Shown: positions 60,055 to 64,000 of the stretch, piece after piece | How the letters are laid out: the number at the start of each line of letters is the position of its first letter | Numbering within the stretch: the stretch's first letter is position 1 | NCBI RefSeq assembly: GCF_046233715.1 | Contig: NZ_JBJNRJ010000001.1 | Location: forward strand, 124,001-188,000 | Length of the DNA stretch: 64,000 bases | Reading direction: 5' to 3' | Source of the DNA: Trujillonella humicola | GTDB taxonomy: Bacteria > Actinomycetota > Actinomycetes > Mycobacteriales > Geodermatophilaceae | Translations under genes and position numbers: made by a program | The notes under the pieces: generated by a model | Databases searched by the model: none | The model's input: only the letters and a program-made list of their open reading frames with translations | What the model was told of the DNA's origin: nothing

Positions 60055-60897
60055 ATGACCGTGACCGACCGGTCCCCCTCGACCCCGCTGCCCGCGGCGG
60101 CCGCCGACACCGACGCCACCGGCCGGCAGCTGCGGATGGCCACGCCGCCGGCGTTCGGCTCGGTCGAGGAGGAGCGCGCCCACCGCAAGGCCAAGCTCGC
60201 GGCGGCGTTCCGGATGTTCAGCCGGGCCGGGCTCGACGAGGGGGTGGCCGGGCACATCACCGTGCGCGACCCGGGTGCGCCCGACACGTTCTGGGTGAAC
60301 CCCTTCGGGATGCACTTCAGCATGATCCGCAGCAGCGACCTGGTGCGGGTCGACGAGGACGGCGAGGTCGTCGAGGGCGACCGGGCGGTGAACGGGGCGG
60401 CGATCGCCATCCACACCGCGGTGCACGCCGCCCGGCCCGACGTCCTGGCCGCCGCGCACGCCCACGGCCCGTACGGCAAGACGCTGTCGTGCCTGGACAT
60501 GACCATCGAGCCGCTCACCCAGGACTCCTGCGCGTTCTACGAGGACATCGGCGTGCACGACAGCTACTCCGGCGTCGTCCTCGACCCCGAGGAGGGCCGC
60601 CGCATCGGCGCGGCGCTGGGCCGGCACAAGGCGGTGATCCTGCGCAACCACGGGATGCTGACCGTCGGCACCTCGGTCGACAGCGCCGCCTGGTGGTTCC
60701 TCACCCTCGAGCGCACCGCCCAGGCCCAGCTCACCGCCTACGCCGCGGCCGCGGGGCTGGGCACCCCGCCGCGGCGGATCGGGCACGAGGAGGCGACGGT
60801 GACCCGCGGGCAGGTCGGGTACGAGTTCGCCGGCTGGTTCCAGTTCCAGCCCATCTGGGAGCGGATCAGCCGCGACCAGCCCGACCTCTTCGACTGA
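60055..60897 (+). CDS. Class II aldolase/adducin family protein
   Basis: 280 aa. ATG 60055 with GGAGGAG upstream. HITVRDPGAPDTFWVNPFGMHFSMIRSSDLV is the N-terminal phosphate/metal region, the zinc ligands are in AAAHAHGPYGKTLS and RNHGMLTVG (His), and an acidic residue in CAFYEDI could serve as catalytic Glu/Asp. Family members include fuculose-phosphate aldolases and adducin-like proteins; this clade is common in actinobacteria with unknown substrate. Divergent from phaC. Confidence 0.83.
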   Translation: MTVTDRSPSTPLPAAAADTDATGRQLRMATPPAFGSVEEERAHRKAKLAAAFRMFSRAGLDEGVAGHITVRDPGAPDTFWVNPFGMHFSMIRSSDLVRVDEDGEVVEGDRAVNGAAIAIHTAVHAARPDVLAAAHAHGPYGKTLSCLDMTIEPLTQDSCAFYEDIGVHDSYSGVVLDPEEGRRIGAALGRHKAVILRNHGMLTVGTSVDSAAWWFLTLERTAQAQLTAYAAAAGLGTPPRRIGHEEATVTRGQVGYEFAGWFQFQPIWERISRDQPDLFD

Positions 60898-60948
60898 CGC
60901 CGGGACGCCGACGACCGCGCGGGGCCGAGGGTGCAGCCGGCCCACGGT

Positions 60949-60997
60949 TGTGCACTCCTCCACGTGACGAGCCCGTCATGGGGTGGAGGAGTGCACA
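60949..60997. terminator. Bidirectional hairpin between converging genes
   Basis: 15-bp perfect arms TGTGCACTCCTCCAC (60949-60963) and complement (60983-60997), 19-nt loop, between the aldolase and acyl-CoA dehydrogenase genes. Not GC-only, unlike the ordinary terminators here. Confidence 0.7.
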
Positions 60998-61019
60998 GTG
61001 CCGACCGGCGAGCCGCCGC

Positions 61020-62195
61020 TCAGACAATGGCGCTCTCGCCGGTGACGGCGCGGCCGACGATGAGGCTGTTGACCTCGCGGGTGCCCTCGTAGGAGTAGAT
61101 GGCCTCCGCGTCGGCGACGTACCGGCCGACGTGGTTCTCCAGCAGGATCCCGTTGCCGCCCATCAGCTCCCGCGCCCAGCCGACGGTCTCGCGCATGCGC
61201 ATGGTGCTGTACGCCTTGGCCATCGACGCGTGCTCGTCGCGGAGCATGCCGCAGTCCTGCAGCTGCGAGGCCCGGGCGCACAGCGTCGCCGAGGCGGTGA
61301 TGTTGCCGAGCATGCGGAACAGCAGGTCCTGCACCAGCTGGAAGCTCGTGATGGGCTTGCCGAACTGCTGCCGGCCGTCGGCGTAGCGCAGCGCGTGCTC
61401 GTAGGCTCCGCGCGAGCAGCCGACCGCCGACCACGCGACGCCGACCCGGGTCGCGCGCAGCACCTGCGCGGTGTCCCGGAAGGAGTTCGCCTCCTGCAGC
61501 CGGTTCTCCTCCGGCACGCGGACGCCGTCCAGGGTGATGTGCGCGTTCTGCACCGCCCGCAGCGCGATCTTGTCCCGGAGGTCGACGGCGGAGAAGCCCG
61601 GCGCGCCCTTCTCGACGACGAAGCCGAGCACCCGGTCGGTCTCCTCGTCCCGGGCCCAGATGATCACCAGGTCGGCGAAGCTGCCGTTGCCGATCCACTT
61701 CTTCTCGCCGGTCAGCACCCACGCGTCGCCGTCGCGGCGGGCGGTCGTCTGCAGGCCCCGGGCCACGTCGGAACCGTGCTCGGGCTCGGTCAGGCCGAAG
61801 GCGCCGATGAGCTCCATGCGCGCCATCGCCGGCAGCCAGCGCTCCTTCTGCTCCGCCGAGCCGCACAGGTGCACCGTCCCCATGGCCAGGCCGCCGTGCA
61901 CCCCCATGAACGTGGCGATCGAGGGGTCGCCGCGGGAGAACTCCATCGCGACCATCCCGTCGAACAGCGCCGACCGGCCGGGGGAGCCGTACCCGGAGTA
62001 CTGGGCGCCCGCGACGCCGAGCCCGGCGAGGCCCGGGACGAGTTCGTGCGGGAACTCCCCTCGCGTCCAGAAGTCGTTGATGACCGGCTCGACCTCGGCG
62101 TCCATGAACGCGCGGACGCGGTGCAGCGCCTCCCGGTCGGCGTCGTCGAGCAGCGCCTCGAGGTCGTAGAAGTCCGACGTCACGGGCGGGGTCAT
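61020..62195 (-). CDS. Acyl-CoA dehydrogenase (glutaryl-CoA dehydrogenase-like)
   Basis: 391 aa, FAD-dependent. The substrate/FAD motif GAFGLTEPEHGSDV is near 130, the second TGEKKWIGNGSFADLVIIWAR near 160. The C-terminal catalytic Glu lies in SYEGTREVNSLIVGRAVTG, the pattern of glutaryl-CoA dehydrogenases, where this Glu abstracts the alpha proton. It could oxidise glutaryl-CoA or another short-chain acyl-CoA; decarboxylation cannot be claimed. ATG 62195 with GGAGGCACG upstream. Confidence 0.87.
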   Translation of the reverse strand: MTPPVTSDFYDLEALLDDADREALHRVRAFMDAEVEPVINDFWTRGEFPHELVPGLAGLGVAGAQYSGYGSPGRSALFDGMVAMEFSRGDPSIATFMGVHGGLAMGTVHLCGSAEQKERWLPAMARMELIGAFGLTEPEHGSDVARGLQTTARRDGDAWVLTGEKKWIGNGSFADLVIIWARDEETDRVLGFVVEKGAPGFSAVDLRDKIALRAVQNAHITLDGVRVPEENRLQEANSFRDTAQVLRATRVGVAWSAVGCSRGAYEHALRYADGRQQFGKPITSFQLVQDLLFRMLGNITASATLCARASQLQDCGMLRDEHASMAKAYSTMRMRETVGWARELMGGNGILLENHVGRYVADAEAIYSYEGTREVNSLIVGRAVTGESAIV

Positions 62196-62220
62196 CGTGC
62201 CTCCTCGGTCCGCGGTCTCC

Positions 62221-62240
62221 GGCGTCCGCGTGCGGACGCC
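62221..62240. promoter_or_regulatory. 9-bp hairpin GGCGTCCGC-GT-GCGGACGCC
   Basis: Perfect inverted repeat in the divergent gap between the acyl-CoA dehydrogenase and the hemerythrin-like gene; may be an operator. Confidence 0.35.
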
Positions 62241-62310
62241 CTACCCGCCGGGGCCCGCCGGGCAACCCGGAGGACGGCATGGCATGGGGCACCCCGGTCC
62301 AGGGAAGAAA

Positions 62311-62326
62311 GGGACGGATCCGTCCC
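62311..62326. promoter_or_regulatory. 16-bp palindrome GGGACGGATCCGTCCC
   Basis: Perfect palindrome, 19 nt before GTG 62346 of the hemerythrin-like gene. Candidate operator or leader hairpin. Confidence 0.4.
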
Positions 62327-62345
62327 ACATCGAGAGGTCGTCCCC

Positions 62346-63053
62346 GTGCCCCGTTCCCTTGCCGACCAGACCGAGGCCGAGCTCGGCGGTCCCGGCAGCG
62401 TCCTGACCCGGCAGCGCCGCGACCACGTCCGGCTCGACGAGCTGCTGCACGAGCTGGACGGCAGCTCCGGCCGAGCGCAGGAGGAGGTGCTGCAGCGCAT
62501 CGACCGGCTGGTCTTCGCGCACGCCTTCGCCGAGGAGGCGGTGCTGTGGCCCGCCGTCCGCCGCGTGCTCCCCGACGGCGAGGAGCTCACCCTGCGGATC
62601 GAGGAGGAGCACCAGGAGGTCAACGAGCTCGTGGCAGCGCTCGAGGAGGGCGGCCCGGAGCACCCGCAGCGGCCGGCACGCCTGGCCCGGCTGGTGGCAG
62701 TGCTGCGCGAGGACGTCCGGGACGAGGAGGACGTCCTGCTGCCGCGGCTGCAGGAGCGGCTCGATCCGCACGAGCTGCGCCGGCTGGGCCGGCAGTGGGA
62801 GCTCGTGCGGCGGATCTCGCCGACCCGGCCGCACCCCACCGTGGCGCGCCGTCCGCCGGGCAACGCTCTGTCGGCCCTGCCGCTGTCGGTGCTCGACCGC
62901 ACGCGGGACTGGGTCGACGCCGGCGTCCGCCGGGCACCGGAGCGGCTGGCTCCGGCGGGGGAGGCGGTCAGCCGGGGCCTCGCCTCCGTGGCGGCGCTGG
63001 TGGAGCGCATGCCCCCGGCCCGGTCCGGCGACCGCCCGCCCACGTCCCGCTGA
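62346..63053 (+). CDS. Hemerythrin-like HHE cation-binding domain protein
   Basis: 235 aa from GTG. Four-helix HHE pattern in the first ~150 residues: RQRRDHVRLDELLHELD, RLVFAHAFAEEAVLWPAVRR, EEEHQEVNELVAALEEG and LREDVRDEEDVLLPRLQE. The fourth helix has EDVRDEED, without the His usual at that position, so a full diiron site is uncertain. The C-terminal ~80 residues are Arg/Pro-rich. Possible role in iron or redox sensing. Two terminators follow. Confidence 0.78.
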   Translation: MPRSLADQTEAELGGPGSVLTRQRRDHVRLDELLHELDGSSGRAQEEVLQRIDRLVFAHAFAEEAVLWPAVRRVLPDGEELTLRIEEEHQEVNELVAALEEGGPEHPQRPARLARLVAVLREDVRDEEDVLLPRLQERLDPHELRRLGRQWELVRRISPTRPHPTVARRPPGNALSALPLSVLDRTRDWVDAGVRRAPERLAPAGEAVSRGLASVAALVERMPPARSGDRPPTSR

Positions 63054-63066
63054 CCACCGGACGGAC

Positions 63067-63100
63067 GAGAGGCCCGGCTCCCTGGGGAGCCGGGCCTCTC
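63067..63100. terminator. Terminator hairpin 1 (16-bp stem)
   Basis: Perfect GAGAGGCCCGGCTCCC/complement with a 2-nt TG loop, 14 nt after the hemerythrin-like gene stop. Confidence 0.85.
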
Positions 63101-63112
63101 GTCGCGTACCGC

Positions 63113-63155
63113 CCCGTCCCGTGGCTCGCACCGAGCGTGCGAGCCACGGGACGGG
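63113..63155. terminator. Terminator hairpin 2 (18-bp stem)
   Basis: Perfect 18-bp stem CCCGTCCCGTGGCTCGCA with complement, 7-nt loop, ending 7 nt before the stop of the convergent YihY gene. Confidence 0.85.
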
Positions 63156-63161
63156 ATCCGC

Positions 63162-64000
63162 TCAGTTGGTCTGCCGCGGGTCGGGCTCGGCCCGGGCGTC
63201 GAGCTGGATCTCCTTGTGCGCCTCCGGCACGCCCTCCTTGAGCTCCTTGGTCCGCTCGATCTCGGAGTCGAGCTCGATGCCGAACAGCAGCGCGCTGTTG
63301 ATCAGCCAGAACCAGATCAGGAAGATGACCACGCCGGCCATCGCACCGTAGGTCGCGTTGTAGTTGCCGAAGTTGGCGACGTAGAAGGCGAACGCGGCCG
63401 AGGCCACGACGGCGACGAGGATGGCGACGCCGGCGCCGGGGCTCACCCACTTGAAGCCGCGCAGCTTCGCGTTCGGGGTGCTGTAGTACAGGATCGCGAT
63501 CATCAGCGCGAGCAGGACCACCATCACCGGCCACTTGACGACATTCCACACCGTCAGGGTGGTGTCGCCCAGCCCGATGGCGCTGCCCACGGCCTCGACG
63601 ACCGGGCCGCTCAGCACCAGCATCGCCACGATCAGGGCGGCGAACAGGATGCCGATCAGCGTCACCAGCAGCTGCAGCGGCTTGAGCTTCCAGACCTTGC
63701 GACCCTCGGGGGTCTCGTAGACGACGTTCGCGGCACGGGTGAAGGCGCCCACGTAGCCCGATGCCGACCAGATCGCTGCGGCGAGACCGAAGATCAGCCC
63801 GAACCCGGCCGCGCCGGTGTTGCCGGCGATCTGCTCGATCACCGGGTTGAGCGTGTCGGCCGCGTCGGCCGGGACGACGGCGGTCAGCGCCTCGGTCAGC
63901 TGCTGCGGGTTGGTGAGCAGCCCGACGATGGACATCAGCGCGACCAGCGCCGGGAAGAGGGCCAGCGTGCCGTAGTAGGTCAGCGACGCGGCCCAGTCCA
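63162..64000 (-). CDS. YihY/BrkB family membrane protein (5' end outside window)
   Basis: Open to the right edge; the visible frame begins DWAASLTYYGTLALFPALVALMSIVGLL, the conserved N-terminal part of YihY/virulence factor BrkB (formerly ribonuclease BN) proteins. Other features: GFGLIFGLAAAIWSASGYVGAFTRAANVVYE, a central TM pair, and FNYNATYGAMAGVVIFLIWFWLINSALLFGIELDSEIER, the family signature. About 280 residues with six helices are seen. Acidic tail EPDPRQTN. Function uncertain despite older names. The start codon is not in the window. Confidence 0.9.
   Translation of the reverse strand, partial: DWAASLTYYGTLALFPALVALMSIVGLLTNPQQLTEALTAVVPADAADTLNPVIEQIAGNTGAAGFGLIFGLAAAIWSASGYVGAFTRAANVVYETPEGRKVWKLKPLQLLVTLIGILFAALIVAMLVLSGPVVEAVGSAIGLGDTTLTVWNVVKWPVMVVLLALMIAILYYSTPNAKLRGFKWVSPGAGVAILVAVVASAAFAFYVANFGNYNATYGAMAGVVIFLIWFWLINSALLFGIELDSEIERTKELKEGVPEAHKEIQLDARAEPDPRQTN

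Noticed and set aside
57993..63053. 1686-aa plus-strand frame
   Set aside because: Runs antisense to phaC and the acyl-CoA dehydrogenase; only the last 235 codons are the hemerythrin-like gene.

Overview
The window is very GC-rich chromosomal DNA of an actinobacterium. The evidence is many GTG and some TTG starts, 4-base stop/start overlaps (ATGA, GTGA, TTGA), a mycothiol-dependent formaldehyde dehydrogenase, a DUF3073 gene, a PurS-type split FGAM synthase and leaderless TANNNT promoters. Gene content and dispersed repeats suggest Geodermatophilaceae (Blastococcus/Geodermatophilus/Modestobacter-like), but that is inference. It reads as core chromosome with about 63 protein genes and four tRNAs. 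I see no phage, plasmid, IS element, CRISPR array or rRNA.

Layout. 1-8 kb: an AI-2E/PerM-type permease cut by the left edge, then purB-purC and purS-purQ-purL with a sterol-carrier gene. A Vsr-like DUF559 gene bracketed by two hairpins sits between purC and purS. 8-14 kb: VOC protein and divergent WYL regulator, thioesterase, an OFA-family MFS transporter with a 49-aa partner, and divergent mscR plus MBL-fold gene for formaldehyde oxidation. 14-20 kb: purF-purM, DUF3073, a Leu/Val-type dehydrogenase and an M23 peptidase. 20-30 kb: lipoprotein, MBL hydrolase/AMP-ligase/GMC oxidoreductase operon, bifunctional PBP, small membrane protein, orphan enzymes, PucR regulator. 30-37 kb: DksA-like protein, tRNA-Glu/Asp/Phe, lipoproteins, metallophosphoesterase, GtrA and VanZ proteins, Rieske protein. 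37-46 kb: a 32-aa micro-protein, an intact GGDEF-EAL protein, tRNA-Lys, a second GGDEF-EAL gene broken by a frameshift, and a kinase-like/flippase fusion. 46-53 kb: UvrA-like ABC ATPase with VOC and AraC genes, a DUF2975/XRE/FAD operon with a palindromic operator, and two tandem paralogues of unknown function. 53-64 kb: argG, enoyl-CoA hydratase, zinc metallopeptidase, phaZ-phaC, class II aldolase, acyl-CoA dehydrogenase, hemerythrin-like protein, and a YihY/BrkB protein cut by the right edge.

How genes work together. Seven purine biosynthesis genes (B, C, S, Q, L, F, M) lie in two blocks and cover most steps from PRPP to AICAR plus the second PurB step. mscR and the MBL gene oxidise formaldehyde as its mycothiol adduct, and the divergent OFA transporter could export the resulting formate or related acids (inference). 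phaC and phaZ overlap and form a PHA synthesis/mobilisation pair.

The most interesting non-coding content is a set of intergenic palindromes. These include the pair around the DUF559 gene, a CCGAAGTGG|CCACTTCGG family in three places, and a CGCTCGCGAGCTCGCG element in two places with compensatory outer stems, one copy forming the C-terminal tail of a protein.
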